NCBI GenBank assembly: GCA_036940085.1
Contig: JALLBK010001255.1
Location: 1-16,971, forward strand
From: Discostella pseudostelligera
Taxonomy: Eukaryota; Bacillariophyta; Thalassiosirophyceae; Thalassiosirales; Thalassiosiraceae
Direction of reading: 5' to 3'
Length of the DNA: 16,971 nt
A model generated the notes under the pieces. It had not been told where the DNA came from and searched no databases. It worked only from the letters and a program-made list of their open reading frames with translations. The first letter of the stretch is position 1, and the number at the start of each line of letters is the position of its first letter. Below, one piece after another: positions 16,361-16,971 of this stretch. Both the position numbers and the translations under genes were made by a program.

Positions 16361-16971
16361 ACTTAATGCTGGATGATTATGGATTATGATGAAGTCCTTC
16401 CGTCCGATGAATGATGATGATTGATGATACGGGTAGGCAGGGTCGGGGTTGATATGTAAGAAGCATCGAGTGAGGATAATAGATGAGGGTTGGTGACGGT
16501 GCTGGTAAATGGTGTCGGCCTGTATGTTCATGTATAAATTGTTGAAGATTGTAGTCACAAGAACGACTTTGCTCAAAAGTAGTATGGTCGAATGTCTACC
16601 TCTGGGTGTAATATTGTGGCTGTAGCTTCGGTGGAAGGTCTCCGTGTGGGGCGGTGGCGATGGCGGCCATGGTGGGCGGGCTATGGTTATGGGTTATGGG
16701 GCTTGAATATAGGGATTGGGCCCGGCACAAAAATCCGGGACGGATCCGAGGGCTTCTATGAGGAAAAAGGGGGCCTTTTACGTGTGCATAGGGGGCACTC
16801 ATACGTCGTCGTATGTGGAAGTAGGTGGAAGTAGTCTCGGGTCTACCCGGATAGTACCCGGATCCGTCACGGCCAGGGCCGACTTTCCCCACTATCCGGT
16901 TCCGAGTGGAGGTTCGACCTATCGTAGAGTTACTTTATTGTGGGGCTACGAGAGCGAGCTGGGACGGACGA
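16361..16971. other. right-end region, no supported gene
   Basis: The stretch upstream of the zinc-finger gene, GC-rich at its far end. Open frames on both strands (16592-16892) have no domains and mirror each other. Short repeats GGTTATG and GGATCCG are visible, but no mobile element ends or RNA genes. Confidence 0.5.

Noticed and set aside
16592..16892. Open frames on both strands at the right end
   Set aside because: They mirror each other in GC-rich sequence and show no domain.
16900..16971. GGTTCGA box suggesting a tRNA T arm
   Set aside because: The flanking bases do not pair into a T stem and no A box or acceptor stem is found.

Overview
The window looks like nuclear DNA of a microalga, most likely a diatom (stramenopile). 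The evidence is GT-AG introns of about 100-180 bp, secretory proteins with Ser/Thr/Pro-rich stalks, a PDZ type I associate with diatom predicted proteins, a Qc-SNARE, a long nitroreductase with an N-terminal targeting-like region, and many trinucleotide repeats. There are no bacterial operons or Shine-Dalgarno sites. The species cannot be named from sequence alone.

Positions 243-8020 hold three same-strand genes that look like one family of cell-surface proteins built from shared parts. Gene 1 (243-1484) has a signal peptide, a very short outside part, one membrane helix and a cytoplasmic tail ending in a PDZ domain. Gene 2 (2365-4537) is secreted, carries three copies of an unrecognised four-cysteine domain of about 100 residues, and ends in a hydrophobic tail that suggests a GPI anchor. 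Gene 3 (5356-8020) combines both plans: one copy of the four-cysteine domain, a CGDxxCD-type cysteine knot, a second extracellular domain, one membrane helix and the same tail with PDZ domain as gene 1. The last exons of genes 1 and 3 have the same length (469 bp) and the same intron phase. In gene 2 the introns fall between domain copies, all in phase 0. The cluster reads as a receptor, a receptor-like protein lacking the outside part, and an anchored outside-only protein. This is the most interesting part of the window.

Positions 8463-9641 (minus strand) encode a syntaxin-6/SYP61-like Qc-SNARE, convergent with gene 3. Positions 9642-12479 contain no gene I can defend, only repeated AT-rich elements, E2F-like sites and one stop-poor frame that may be a decayed gene.

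Positions 12480-13279 (minus) encode a type II membrane protein resembling eukaryotic Golgi glycosyltransferases; 14003-15541 (plus) encodes a nitroreductase-family protein; 15664-16360 (minus) encodes a BED-type zinc-finger, coiled-coil protein. The glycosyltransferase-like and zinc-finger genes each have a one-base frame break at a short A/T run. This could mean assembly error or recent gene decay. The last 600 bp hold no supported gene.
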